DNA of 64,000 bases from CAVZBW01 sp963773635 (GTDB taxonomy: Bacteria; Actinomycetota; Acidimicrobiia; Acidimicrobiales; RAAP-2): positions 1,364,001-1,428,000 of the forward strand of contig CAVZBW010000005.1 in NCBI GenBank assembly GCA_963773635.1, written 5' to 3'. The notes below the pieces were generated by a model that searched no databases, was not told the DNA's origin, and saw nothing but the letters and a program-made list of their open reading frames with translations. Positions 49,870 to 59,099 of this stretch are shown piece after piece (position 1 is the first letter of the stretch; every line of letters begins with the position of its first letter). A program made the position numbers and the translations under genes.

Positions 49870-51065
49870 CCCAGGGCCTTCCCGAGACGGCTCCCGACCT
49901 CTTGCCGGAGCCGCAACTTCGCGCCGGGCACGGGGCAACGCTCGATGACGTCGTCAAAGAACCCGAGGACGATCAATCGCTCAGCGCGCTGCGGGGGCAC
50001 GCCCCGGGACTCGAGGTAGAAGCGCTCGTCGATGCCCACCGGGCCGACCGAGGAAGCGTGGCTGCATCGGACGTCGTTCTCCTCGATGTCGAGGTTGGGA
50101 ACGGAATCCGCGTGCGCGTCCTCGCCGAGGACGAGGTTGTGGTTGGACTGCATGGCGTCGGCGCGCACGGCACCCGGCCGCACCCGGATGAGCCCGCTGT
50201 AGATCGACCGAGAGGAGTCCGCCACCGCCCCCTTGCAGAGAAGGTCGCTCACGGTGGACGGGGCTCGATGATCCTGGAGCGTCCGCACGTCGTGCACCTG
50301 AGTGCCGGTCCCGAGGTACATCGAGTAGAGCTGGCTGCTGGCACCGCGGCCGGTGACCGCCACGTCGCTGCGCAGTCGGTCGTAGGCGGCGCCGAGCCCG
50401 GCCGTGAAGACCTTCAGCGTGGCGTCGCGGGCCACGGTGGCCGACAACCTTCCGAGCGTCCATGCCTGTGCGCCGAGGAGCTGGACGGAGACGTAGGAGA
50501 GCGCCGCGCCCTCGCCCGCCACGAGCTCGGTGACGGGCAGGACCAGTGCCGGCTCTCGGTCGCCGGGGCCGACCCACACCTCGACGACCTGCATCTGCGC
50601 GCCCGGGGCGGCCCGGACCACCGTGTGGGGAAACACGGCTGGTGCGGGCGACTGGTCGGGTGCCGCCCCGCCGCCGGATCCGCACCAGTGGGCAATCACG
50701 AGGGGCTTGTCCACGCAGGTCCCGGGGCTCACGTCGACGACGAGGGCGTCGGGCACGAAGGCGTCGTGCAGCTGCACGAGCGCATCGCCGCCCCGCAGCA
50801 CCGATCCCACGAGCTGCTCGCCGTCCGGATGCTCGCCGGCCGGGCCCACCTCGACCCCCGGCGGCAGTTGCGGTGCGGTGCCCACGGGCCACCCGTTGGC
50901 CACGACGACGAGCCCCAGGCGGTCACCCAGGTCCTCGCCGATACCGCTCCGTGCCATCTCCTCGGCGGCCGACCCGGCCTCGGTCACCGGCACGTAGTCG
51001 TCCAGTGCCAGCCGGTCGATGGGCGAGTAGCGCCACACCTCCTCGGCCTCAGAGGGCAGGTCCAT
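49866..51065 (-). CDS. sufD: Fe-S cluster assembly protein SufD
   Basis: SufD pairs with SufB and SufC in the scaffold complex. The 399-residue product begins EAEEVWRYSPIDRL and has the beta-helix core and the C-terminal GVPPQRAERLIVLGFFDDV segment. Conserved-looking SufD sequence (FTEDAVARLGGPAWLSRR, then RSLGWEQFSR) lies in frame upstream of ATG 51065, but no ATG, GTG or TTG precedes it; only CTG 51158 is available, or a one-base indel separates it from an upstream GTG. The annotated start is therefore probably about 30 codons short. The Rieske gene overlaps its stop. Confidence 0.9.
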   Translation of the reverse strand: MDLPSEAEEVWRYSPIDRLALDDYVPVTEAGSAAEEMARSGIGEDLGDRLGLVVVANGWPVGTAPQLPPGVEVGPAGEHPDGEQLVGSVLRGGDALVQLHDAFVPDALVVDVSPGTCVDKPLVIAHWCGSGGGAAPDQSPAPAVFPHTVVRAAPGAQMQVVEVWVGPGDREPALVLPVTELVAGEGAALSYVSVQLLGAQAWTLGRLSATVARDATLKVFTAGLGAAYDRLRSDVAVTGRGASSQLYSMYLGTGTQVHDVRTLQDHRAPSTVSDLLCKGAVADSSRSIYSGLIRVRPGAVRADAMQSNHNLVLGEDAHADSVPNLDIEENDVRCSHASSVGPVGIDERFYLESRGVPPQRAERLIVLGFFDDVIERCPVPGAKLRLRQEVGSRLGKALG

Positions 51066-51193
51066 GCGCGAGAACTGCTCCCAACCCAGGGAGCGGCGCC
51101 GCGAGAGCCATGCCGGGCCGCCGAGACGGGCGACCGCGTCTTCGGTGAAGGGGCTCAGCGGTCCACCCCCGGTCCGGTTAGCCTGCTCGGGCG

Positions 51194-52075
51194 ATGACTC
51201 GCCACGAACCGGTCCTCGGGGGGGGGTTCTCCTCGGAGGTGCTCACGCTCGAGACTTCCGACCGCGTGGCCACGTTGTGGCTCGACCGACCGGAGGCCCG
51301 CAACGCCATGGGTACGGACCTGTGGCAGGACCTTCCCGAGGCGATGTCCCTCCTCTCGGAGGACCCCGAGGTCCGGGCCGTGATCGTGGCGGCCAAGGGT
51401 CGCGACTTCTCGGTCGGCCTGGACCTGAAGGCTCTGTTCGGCGGCTCGGGCCTCGGCAACTCCTTTACCGGCGCCCCGGGTGCCGATGGACGGCCGGCGT
51501 CGATGGCGGCCCGGGCCACGGGCGGCCGGGCCATGATCCGGCGCCTCCAGGCGGCCATCACGGCGGTGGCCGACTGCCCGAAGCCGGTGATCGCGGCCTG
51601 TCACGGCTACTGCATCGGCGGTGGCGTGGACCTGGCCTCGGCGTGTGACATCCGGCTTGCGGCCTCCGATGCGGTCTTCTCGGTGCGCGAGGCCAAGATG
51701 GCCATCGTGGCGGACCTCGGCAGCCTGCAGCGCGTGCCCAAGATCATCGGCTCGGGCCATACGGCGGAGCTCGCCTTCACGGGAAAGGACATCGACGCGG
51801 AGGAGGCCTGCCGGATCGGGCTCGTCAACCGCGTCTTCTCCGACCCCGAGCGGCTGCTCGCCGGGGCCCGGTCGTTGGCGGAGGAGATCGCCGCCAATTC
51901 CCCGTTGGCGGTGCAGGGCACCAAGGCGGTGCTGCGCGCCGGTGAAGGGCGCAGCGTCGCCGAGGGCCTCGACTACGTCGCCACGTGGAACTCGGCCTTC
52001 TTGGCTTCCGACGACCTGATGGAGGCTCTGACCGCTTTCCTGGAGAAGCGCCCGCCCGACTTCACGGGTCGCTGA
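51194..52075 (+). CDS. Enoyl-CoA hydratase/isomerase family, dienoyl-CoA isomerase-like
   Basis: The 293-residue crotonase-fold protein has oxyanion-hole segments KGRDFSVGLDLKAL and CHGYCIGGGVDLASACD. Glu 166 and Asp 174 in REAKMAIVADLGSLQRVPK have the eight-residue spacing of the Glu/Asp pair of delta(3,5)-delta(2,4)-dienoyl-CoA isomerase (ECH1). This predicts isomerisation of dienoyl-CoA in oxidation of unsaturated fatty acids. It lies alone on the plus strand between the two minus-strand suf groups and is divergent from sufD. Confidence 0.88.
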   Translation: MTRHEPVLGGGFSSEVLTLETSDRVATLWLDRPEARNAMGTDLWQDLPEAMSLLSEDPEVRAVIVAAKGRDFSVGLDLKALFGGSGLGNSFTGAPGADGRPASMAARATGGRAMIRRLQAAITAVADCPKPVIAACHGYCIGGGVDLASACDIRLAASDAVFSVREAKMAIVADLGSLQRVPKIIGSGHTAELAFTGKDIDAEEACRIGLVNRVFSDPERLLAGARSLAEEIAANSPLAVQGTKAVLRAGEGRSVAEGLDYVATWNSAFLASDDLMEALTAFLEKRPPDFTGR

Positions 52076-52080
52076 GGGTC

Positions 52081-52425
52081 TCAGCGACCCCTCCGCCACC
52101 AGCGCCGGCCCCGCCGCTCCGCCTCGCGATCCTCCTTGCGGACCTCCTCGAGGACCTCCGGGGCCACCTCGTTCACAATGTCCTCGGCGTGGTCGAGGAG
52201 CTCGGCGATCTCCTCCCCCGGGAGGTTGGGCTCGTCCTCGATGGCGGGCTCGACCAGGCTGCCGTGCACCCAACCGGCGTCGGCGAGGCGTGGCTGGTAC
52301 GAGGGGCAGTCGTTCGGGCAGCGCCACGGGGCCTCGGGCGCGAGGTCGAGCACGCAGAACCGCGCGACCTCGCCAGAGTCGTAGGTACGGCTCTGGAAGT
52401 GCTTGCACTCCTCACGCATCGGCAT
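52081..52425 (-). CDS. Small four-cysteine protein in the suf locus
   Basis: I do not recognise a named family. The 114-residue protein has four Cys at residues 7, 24, 36 and 40 (REECKHFQSRTYDSG, RFCVLDLAPE, and RCPNDCPSYQP), a plausible zinc or Fe-S site, then an acidic helical segment and a basic RRGRRWWRRGR tail. It lies 33 bases downstream of sufB on the same strand, so co-transcription is likely. A role in Fe-S cluster handling is inferred from context only. Confidence 0.72.
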   Translation of the reverse strand: MPMREECKHFQSRTYDSGEVARFCVLDLAPEAPWRCPNDCPSYQPRLADAGWVHGSLVEPAIEDEPNLPGEEIAELLDHAEDIVNEVAPEVLEEVRKEDREAERRGRRWWRRGR

Positions 52426-52458
52426 GGCTTCCTCCGGGGCCCGCCGGCGACGTCGGGT

Positions 52459-53859
52459 TCAGCCGACGGCGCCTTCCAACTGCAGCTCGATCAACCGGCT
52501 CCACTCCACCGCGTATTCCATGGGCAGCGTGCGGGTGACCGGCTCGATGAAACCGTTGACGATCATGCTCATCGCCTGGTTCTCTGACAGGCCGCGGCTC
52601 ATCAGGTAGAAGAGCTGATCGTCTCCGATCTTGGACACCGTAGCCTCGTGTCCGATGCGGGCATCGCGCTCGCCCACCTCCATGTAGGGCTTGGTCTCCG
52701 AGATGGAATGCTCGTCGAGCAGCAGGGCATCGCACCGGACGTAGGCCGCCGACTTGTAGGCGCCCTCCTCGACATGGACCTTGCCCCGGTAGGTGGTGAC
52801 CCCCCCGTCCTTGGAGATCGACTTGGAGACGATGGTCGAGGTCGTCTCCGGCGCCACGTGGTACATCTTGGCCCCGGCGTCCTGGTGCTGGCCCGGGCCG
52901 GCGTAGGCCACCGAGAGGACCTCGCCGCTCGCCTTGGGGCCCATCAGGTACACGGACGGGTACTTCATGGTCAGTCGCGAGCCGATGTTGCCGTCGATCC
53001 ACTCCACCCGGGCCTCCGCATCCGCCCGGGCACGCTTGGTCACCAGGTTGTAGACGTTGCTGGACCAGTTTTGGATGGTCGTGTAGGTGATGTGGCTGCC
53101 CGCGAGCGCCACCAGCTCCACCACGGCGGAGTGCAGCGAGTCCGTCGAGTAGACGGGCGCAGAGCATCCCTCGATGTAGTGCACCTGGGAACCCTCGTCG
53201 GCGATGATCAGGGTGCGCTCGAATTGGCCCATGTTCTCGGCGTTGATGCGGAAGTAGGCCTGCAGGGGCATGTCGACCTTGACCCCGGGCGGGACGTAGA
53301 TGAACGAACCGCCCGACCACACGGCGGAGTTGAGGGCGGCGAACTTGTTGTCGTTGGGCGGGATCACCTTCCCGAACCACCTTCGGACGATGTCGGGGTG
53401 CTCGCGGACGGCGGTGTCCATGTCACAGAAGAGGACGCCCTGCGCCTCGAGGTCCTCACGGTTGCGGTGGAAGACGACCTCGCTCTCGTACTGGGCGGTG
53501 ACCCCCGCCAGGTACTTGCGCTCGGCCTCGGGTATGCCCAACTTGTCGTAGGTGCTCTTGATCGAGTCGGGGAGGTCGGCCCACTCCTTGACCTGATGGT
53601 CGGTGGGCTTGATGTAGTAGTAGATGTTGTCGAAGTCGAGGTCGGGCATGTTCACCGCGAACCACGGAGCCATCGGCCGGCGCTCGAAGCGCTTGAGCGC
53701 CTTCAAACGGAAGTCGCGCATCCACTCCGGCTCGCCCTTCATCTCGGACATCTCGCGGACGATGTCGACGTTGAGGCCCTTTTTCGGCTTGAAGACGTAG
53801 TCCTCTTCGTCGCTCCAGCCGAGCTGGTACCGGCTGAGGTCGAGGTCCATCGCTGCCAT
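52459..53859 (-). CDS. sufB: Fe-S cluster assembly protein SufB
   Basis: SufB is the scaffold subunit on which clusters form. The 466-residue protein begins LSRYQLGWSDEEDYVF and has AALNSAVWSGGSFIYVPPG, the QVHYIEGCSAP Cys region, and the C-terminal signature MSRGLSENQAMSMIVNGF. It is full-length; ATG 53859 or ATG 53850 can serve as start. It is divergent from the oligopeptidase gene across 113 bases that are AT-richer than the surroundings. The Cys4 gene follows; sufD lies beyond the echA-like gene. Confidence 0.96.
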   Translation of the reverse strand: MAAMDLDLSRYQLGWSDEEDYVFKPKKGLNVDIVREMSEMKGEPEWMRDFRLKALKRFERRPMAPWFAVNMPDLDFDNIYYYIKPTDHQVKEWADLPDSIKSTYDKLGIPEAERKYLAGVTAQYESEVVFHRNREDLEAQGVLFCDMDTAVREHPDIVRRWFGKVIPPNDNKFAALNSAVWSGGSFIYVPPGVKVDMPLQAYFRINAENMGQFERTLIIADEGSQVHYIEGCSAPVYSTDSLHSAVVELVALAGSHITYTTIQNWSSNVYNLVTKRARADAEARVEWIDGNIGSRLTMKYPSVYLMGPKASGEVLSVAYAGPGQHQDAGAKMYHVAPETTSTIVSKSISKDGGVTTYRGKVHVEEGAYKSAAYVRCDALLLDEHSISETKPYMEVGERDARIGHEATVSKIGDDQLFYLMSRGLSENQAMSMIVNGFIEPVTRTLPMEYAVEWSRLIELQLEGAVG

Positions 53860-53972
53860 GTGCGCTCCTCAGGTGCTCTACGACCTGCCTGGAATTTCCC
53901 CTACGTCGATAGTAACAACCTAACTGGCCTCTCGAAACGCCTTGTGGTCGGGATTGTTGTCAGGATTCCCCC

Positions 53973-56192
53973 ATGCGACCCCCCAATCCGGAGCGCCGCC
54001 CGACCGAGCTGATCACCCACGGGGACCGTCGGGTCGACGAGTGGTTCTGGCTCCGCAACCGCGACCCCGAGGTGCTGGCCCACCTCCAGGCCGAGAACGA
54101 CTACACCGAGGCCGCCCTCGGGCACCTGGCCGGGCTCCGCCAGGAGCTCTTCACCGAGATGGTCGGGCGCATCGAGGAGACCGACGTCTCCACGCCGGCC
54201 CGCCTCGGACCCTGGTGGTACTACCAGCGGACCCGGGAGGGCAGCGACTATCCCGTCCACTGCCGGTGCCCCGCCCAGCTCGACGACGAACCCCCCGACG
54301 TCGCCACGACCCGCCCCGACGAGCAGGTCATCCTGGACGAGAACACGCTGGCCGGTGATGGCTCCTACCTCTCCGTCGGCACCCTGGCCCCGAGCCCGGA
54401 CCATCGCTGGCTGGCCTACGGGGTGGACCGGAGCGGCAACGAGCGCTTCGGACTGCGGTTCCGGCGGCTCCACGAGGACCCGGGGCCGGGCCCCGACGGG
54501 GAGGAGTCTCCCGAGACCGTCACCGGGGTCTCCTACGGCGGAGGTTGGGCGGACGACAACCGCACCTTCCTTTACACCCGGGTCGACGATGCCATGCGGC
54601 CCTTTCAGGTCTGGCGCCACGAAGTGGGCACGGACCCCGCCTCCGACGTCCTCGTGCTCCACGAGCCCGACGGGCGGTTCCATCTCGGGGTGTACCGGGG
54701 CCGTGACGGCGCCTACCTCGTGATCGAGGCCCAGAGCTCCATCACGAGCGAGATCCAGGTGGTCCCGGCCGGCCAGCCCGGACGTCCGCCGAGGATGGTC
54801 GTCCCGAGACGCCAGGGCGTCGAGTGCCGCATCGAGCACCACCCCGGAAGGGGCGGGGTGGCCGGCGGGGGCTGGTTCGTGATCCTCACCAACGACGAAG
54901 CCCAGGACTTCCGGCTGGTGCTGGCGCCGGAGGACCGGCCCGACCGCCAAAACTGGAGGGAGCTCGTCCCCCATCGACCCGGGGTGCGGCTGGAGAGCGT
55001 CGACGTGCTCGACTCCTGGCTCGTCCTGGGCGAGAGGCTGGAGGCCGAACCGAGGCTCAGGGCGACGCCCTTCCCCGACGTCGAGGGGGGGGCGCAGGGC
55101 TTCGACGTCCTCGGCACCAGCTGGCTGATACCGGAACCCGAGTCGCCCGCCAGCTCCTGGCCGGGCTCCAACCTGCAGTTTGCGACCGGGCGGTTCCGCT
55201 ACGAGCAGTCGTCCCTCGTCACTCCCCGGACGACCCTCGACGTCGAGCTGGCCTCCCGTCACGTGACGGTGCGCAAGCGACAACCGGTGCTGGGCGACTT
55301 CGACGCCTCGCGCTATCGCACCTTCCGGCTGTGGGCACGCTCCCCGGACGGCACCGAGGTGCCGATGTCGGTGGTCCACCGCGTGGATCTCCTGTCCGAT
55401 CCCGGCGCCGAGCCGGGAACGCCACCGAGGGCCCCGGCCCCCTGCCTCCTGTACGGCTACGGGGCCTACGAGCACTCGATCGACCCGGTCTTCTCCTCCC
55501 TGCGCCTCAGCCTGCTCGACCGGGGATTCGTCTTTGCCATCGCGCACGTCCGTGGCGGCGGGGAGCTCGGCCGGCGCTGGTACGAGGAGGGCAAGCTCGG
55601 TGCCAAGGCCCACACCTTCGACGACTTCATCGCCTGCGCCCGCCTGCTCGTCGACCGGGGGTTCACGACGCCGGGGTCCCTCGCCGCCCGGGGAGGATCG
55701 GCGGGCGGGCTGCTCATCGGTGCCGTGGCCAACCGGGCCCCCGAGCTCTTCCGTGCGCTGGTGGCCGAGGTGCCCTTCGTCGACGCCCTCACCACCATCC
55801 TCGACGACAGCCTCCCGCTGAGCGTCATCGAGTGGGAGGAGTGGGGGAACCCGGGCGCCGACCCGAAAGCCTACGCCGCCATGTTGGCCTACTCGCCGTA
55901 CGACAACGTGCGAGGGGTGGGGGCCGACGGGGAACCCCTCCGCTATCCCGACATCCTGGCCACGACGGGCCTCGAGGACCCCAGGGTCGGCTACTGGGAG
56001 CCCGCCAAGTGGGTCGCCCGGCTTCGCGCCGCCAACCCGGCCAACCGGGCGCTGCTCCGCGTCGAGATGGGGGCGGGCCACGGTGGGCCCTCCGGCCGCT
56101 ACGACGCTTGGCGAGACGAGGCTTTCGTGCTGGCCTTCGTCCTCGACGCCTTGGGCCGGGCGGGAACGTCCGCCGGGGCGGCGGCGGGCTAG
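53973..56192 (+). CDS. ptrB: Prolyl oligopeptidase family S9A, oligopeptidase B-like
   Basis: This cytosolic serine peptidase cleaves short peptides after basic residues. The 739-residue protein has an N-terminal beta-propeller (up to about residue 450) that gates a C-terminal alpha/beta hydrolase domain. Catalytic Ser 576 lies in ARGGSAGGLL and His 703 in GAGHGGPSGR, with EEWGNPGADP and TGLEDPRVGYWEPAKWVA as in oligopeptidase B. It starts at ATG 53973, divergent from sufB, with the RodZ-C-like gene convergent at the 3' end. Confidence 0.92.
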   Translation: MRPPNPERRPTELITHGDRRVDEWFWLRNRDPEVLAHLQAENDYTEAALGHLAGLRQELFTEMVGRIEETDVSTPARLGPWWYYQRTREGSDYPVHCRCPAQLDDEPPDVATTRPDEQVILDENTLAGDGSYLSVGTLAPSPDHRWLAYGVDRSGNERFGLRFRRLHEDPGPGPDGEESPETVTGVSYGGGWADDNRTFLYTRVDDAMRPFQVWRHEVGTDPASDVLVLHEPDGRFHLGVYRGRDGAYLVIEAQSSITSEIQVVPAGQPGRPPRMVVPRRQGVECRIEHHPGRGGVAGGGWFVILTNDEAQDFRLVLAPEDRPDRQNWRELVPHRPGVRLESVDVLDSWLVLGERLEAEPRLRATPFPDVEGGAQGFDVLGTSWLIPEPESPASSWPGSNLQFATGRFRYEQSSLVTPRTTLDVELASRHVTVRKRQPVLGDFDASRYRTFRLWARSPDGTEVPMSVVHRVDLLSDPGAEPGTPPRAPAPCLLYGYGAYEHSIDPVFSSLRLSLLDRGFVFAIAHVRGGGELGRRWYEEGKLGAKAHTFDDFIACARLLVDRGFTTPGSLAARGGSAGGLLIGAVANRAPELFRALVAEVPFVDALTTILDDSLPLSVIEWEEWGNPGADPKAYAAMLAYSPYDNVRGVGADGEPLRYPDILATTGLEDPRVGYWEPAKWVARLRAANPANRALLRVEMGAGHGGPSGRYDAWRDEAFVLAFVLDALGRAGTSAGAAAG

Positions 56193-56201
56193 CCGGCCCC
56201 G

Positions 56202-57566
56202 TCAGGCCGTGGGCTGGAGCGTCATGTTGAAGGGGGTCAGGAACCCGGCCGGATAGGTGGCCGGGACGCCGTTGGCCGAGACCTGGAGCGAGTGCGGGGC
56301 CCCGATGTCGAGCTGGGTCACGCCGCTGGCCTGCAGCACCTGGGCGCTCCCGGGAGTGATCAGTCCGGTGAACAGGGCGGACCCGCTGGCCTGCGACGTG
56401 ACCTGGACCCAGCATTCCCCGGCGCTCACGGTCAGCGTCACCGTGTACGTGGGCCCCGGCACCGAGTAGGTGGCCGCCGCCGGCGTGGCGGACGCCGCCA
56501 CCAGGCTCTTGGGGGCCGTCGTGGTGGTGGAGCGCGAGGTGCCCGAGGTGTGCGTGTGGGCGCCTGCGCCGGAGTGCGCGGTCGTCGAGGGGCTCTGGGT
56601 GGTCGCGGCGTGCTGGGTGCTCGAGGCGCTATGGGTGCCCGACGGGGAGCCCGACGAGGTGACGGCGTAGACGATGACCGCCACAACGGCGATCAGGGCG
56701 ACGACGACTGCGGCGATCGGGATGATGGGCCGCCGCGGACGGTGGTTCATCCGTGCCACCGCCCGATCGCGCCGCGACGGTGGCACGAGGTCTTGGTCCC
56801 CCGGGAGAGGGCCACCGGGACGGGCGCCGCGCATGTCGTCGAAGACGAGGCCTGATCCGCCGTTGTTGTTCTCGGGCCCCGGGGGGTGGAATCCGACCCC
56901 CGCCTCGTGGCCGCCGCCACCCGGACCGATCTGGATCGGGCCCTCGGGCGGTGTTGCCCAGTCCCTGCGGGGCTCGATCTGCTCTTCCTCGCCCGGAGGG
57001 GGTGATCCGGGGATGCGGACGATCGACGCCCGCGTCGGCTCGCCCAGGGGCGCCGAAGGGGGCCTCACCATCTCGTGTCGGGCCCTCACCGGCTCGGAGC
57101 CGGCGTGCTGGCCCTCCGGCCCGAGCTCGGGTTCCGTAGGTGCGGCGTGCGCAGGACGGACCAGGTACGGCTCGTCGTACCCCCGCCCGGGCTGGAGCGA
57201 CTCCCACGGGACGGGATCGGTGCGCACGGGCTCCCGATGCACCGGCTCGGGTCCCGGCGCACCCGGTCGCTCCGCCTCTTGGTAGGAGCCCTGCGGGCCC
57301 CAAACCGGCCCGGTCGGTCCTGCGGCCCCCTCCGGGGCACCCGGGCGGTCGGCCTCGGGCTCGTCCTCGGGGGCGTCCGAGCGATGCGGCAAGACCCGAA
57401 CCGACGTCCGGGCGCCACGCCGCATGTCGTCCAGCGTGTCGAGAGCGTGCCGGTAGCCCTCCACGGAGTGCACATCCTCGGCGCTGCGCCGGCGCAAGCC
57501 CCAGGCGGCCAACAACAAGGCCACGACCACGACGATCAGAGCGATCAGCGCGACCATCGTCACCAT
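56202..57566 (-). CDS. Membrane protein with RodZ C-terminal-like (DUF4115) domain
   Basis: The 454-residue protein has an N-terminal membrane helix (about 1-25), a long Pro/Glu-rich cytoplasmic-looking stretch, a second membrane helix (about 275-300, IIPIAAVVVALIAVVAVIVY), a Ser/Thr-rich linker and a C-terminal beta domain (VTLTVSAGECWVQVTSQAS, then ALFTGLITPG) that resembles the RodZ C-terminal domain. No RodZ-type helix-turn-helix is present. A cell-envelope role is inferred. Two TM segments and the topology need testing. Confidence 0.75.
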   Translation of the reverse strand: MVTMVALIALIVVVVALLLAAWGLRRRSAEDVHSVEGYRHALDTLDDMRRGARTSVRVLPHRSDAPEDEPEADRPGAPEGAAGPTGPVWGPQGSYQEAERPGAPGPEPVHREPVRTDPVPWESLQPGRGYDEPYLVRPAHAAPTEPELGPEGQHAGSEPVRARHEMVRPPSAPLGEPTRASIVRIPGSPPPGEEEQIEPRRDWATPPEGPIQIGPGGGGHEAGVGFHPPGPENNNGGSGLVFDDMRGARPGGPLPGDQDLVPPSRRDRAVARMNHRPRRPIIPIAAVVVALIAVVAVIVYAVTSSGSPSGTHSASSTQHAATTQSPSTTAHSGAGAHTHTSGTSRSTTTTAPKSLVAASATPAAATYSVPGPTYTVTLTVSAGECWVQVTSQASGSALFTGLITPGSAQVLQASGVTQLDIGAPHSLQVSANGVPATYPAGFLTPFNMTLQPTA

Positions 57567-57892
57567 TCAACAGTACGGAGCGGAGCCATGCGGCGCGCCC
57601 GCCGCCGCGCCATCGTGACGCAGCGCCGTAAGGCCCGGTCACCACTGCGGCACCATCGACGACGGGTGGGCGAAGAGACGGCTCATCGCAGTTTGCCCGG
57701 GCTTGGAGAGAACACCTCCGATGACCATCGATTCGTGCGTCGAAGCACTTTCGGGGTATTGGGCAATGTATGCACACCCCATCTCCATATCGGACGGACA
57801 CATTGCGCAATCCCTCCGCCGACAACCGGTATCGTCGACATTCGGGAAATAGCAATGGGGGAACACCCTTTGGGAGGACAGGACTGTTGAAC
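57567..57892. promoter_or_regulatory. 326-base intergenic region with inverted repeat upstream of tetR
   Basis: No gene is recognised here. It contains ATTGGGCAATGT at 57758-57769 and its near reverse complement ACATTGCGCAAT at 57800-57811 (one mismatch). Each includes a near-palindromic ATTGSGCAAT decamer, with centres 44 bases apart. The position before a TetR gene makes these candidate operators. The region is AT-richer than neighbouring genes. Confidence 0.5.
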
Positions 57893-58492
57893 ATGGCAAA
57901 CAAGCTGGATGGCCGTCGGGCCAGAGGAATGCGCACCCGCGCCGCCATCATCGACTCGTTGCTCGAGCTGGTCGGTGAGGGCGATCTGAGCCCGACAGCT
58001 CAACGGATAGCCGATCGTGCCGGGGTGTCGGTTCGCTCGGTCTACCAGCACTTCAATGACGTCGAGGGCTTGTTCACGGAGGCGGCCGACCGGGCCCGCA
58101 AGAATGCGGAAGAGCTCCGGGAGCCCATCGATCCGGGCCTGCCGCTCGACGAGCGCGTCGACCGCTTCGTGGCGGTGCGCAGCGCGATCTTGGAGGAGCT
58201 GAGGGCGTTCATCCGGGCGGCCCGACTCGTCGAGCCCTCGTCGGACGAGCTGAGAAAGTACCGGGTCAAGCTCGAAAAGGACGCCCGCGACGAGTTGGGA
58301 CGGGTGTTCGGTCGCGAGCTGAGCAAGGCCGACGGGGCGACGCGCCGCCAGCTGGTCAGCGCGCTCGATCTCTTGAGCACCTGGTCGGCGTGGGAGCACC
58401 TGCGCGACAACAACACCAGCGTCCGTGCGGGTCGTCAGATCATGCGCCACGGGATCGCTGCGCTGCTCCACGGCATTCCGGCGGTCATCTGA
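57893..58492 (+). CDS. TetR-family transcriptional regulator
   Basis: The 199-residue protein has a TetR helix-turn-helix (RTRAAIIDSLLELVGEGD, then AQRIADRAGVSVRSVYQHF) and a helical effector domain. ATG 57893 is chosen; TTG 57887 two codons earlier has better spacing to GGGAGGA and may be the real start. A pair of inverted ATTGSGCAAT decamers lies 80-135 bases upstream. Its target genes and ligand are not evident; the RmlC-like gene downstream is convergent. Confidence 0.87.
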   Translation: MANKLDGRRARGMRTRAAIIDSLLELVGEGDLSPTAQRIADRAGVSVRSVYQHFNDVEGLFTEAADRARKNAEELREPIDPGLPLDERVDRFVAVRSAILEELRAFIRAARLVEPSSDELRKYRVKLEKDARDELGRVFGRELSKADGATRRQLVSALDLLSTWSAWEHLRDNNTSVRAGRQIMRHGIAALLHGIPAVI

Positions 58493-58547
58493 CTCTTTCG
58501 GCCGGGCGAGATCGCTCGGCCGGCCGACGCCGCGTGGCCGTGCGCCG

Positions 58548-59099
58548 TTAGGTACGCAACCCCTGGCGGGGACGGAGGACGGGCGGTATCTCGTCCCGTC
58601 GCGGGTTGGCGAGGTCCCGTTCGGACACGGCGGGCTCGTCGATCCCCCAGTCGGCTGCGACCTGGGGATCGTCCCAGGCCAGACCCAGCTCGTCAGCCGG
58701 GTTGTAGTAGCCGTCCACGAGATACATGAGGAGCACGTCGGTGAGGGCGGCGAATCCGTGTGCCACGCCTGGAGGGATGAAGAGGCCGCGGTCCACGTCC
58801 TCGTCGAGGTCGTCCACGTAGGTCGCGCCGTCGGTGGGAGAACCCTCCCGGAGATCGTGGAGCACCACGCGGGCTTTGCCGCGTAGGACGTACCAGTAAT
58901 CCGCCTGGTGGAGGTGGTAGTGGAGGCCGACGAGGGAGCCGGCACGGCGTTCCGCACGGTTGGCCTGGACCATCTCCCGCCCGAGGCCCAGCCACGACCG
59001 CCGGTAGGTCTCGACGAAGCGACCACGCCCGTCCCGGTGTGCCTCAGGGGTGACGACGACGACGTCGGCGATCGTCTGAACAGGGTCGATGGCGGGCAC
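58548..59099 (-). CDS. rfbC: dTDP-4-dehydrorhamnose 3,5-epimerase-like protein
   Basis: The 183-residue cupin-fold protein has DGRGRFVETYRRSWL, the catalytic His in GLHYHLHQADYW, the KARVVLHDLREGSPTDG strand pair and IPPGVAHGFAALTDVLLMYL, with YYNPADELGLAWDDP near the end. These are RmlC motifs for double epimerisation in dTDP-rhamnose synthesis. No other rml gene is adjacent, so it may serve another deoxysugar. It starts at GTG 59099. Confidence 0.88.
   Translation of the reverse strand: MPAIDPVQTIADVVVVTPEAHRDGRGRFVETYRRSWLGLGREMVQANRAERRAGSLVGLHYHLHQADYWYVLRGKARVVLHDLREGSPTDGATYVDDLDEDVDRGLFIPPGVAHGFAALTDVLLMYLVDGYYNPADELGLAWDDPQVAADWGIDEPAVSERDLANPRRDEIPPVLRPRQGLRT

Noticed and set aside
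53901..56081. A 726-codon frame antisense to the oligopeptidase gene
   Set aside because: Low-complexity Gly/Pro/Val content and no family features; the plus-strand reading has a full catalytic triad.
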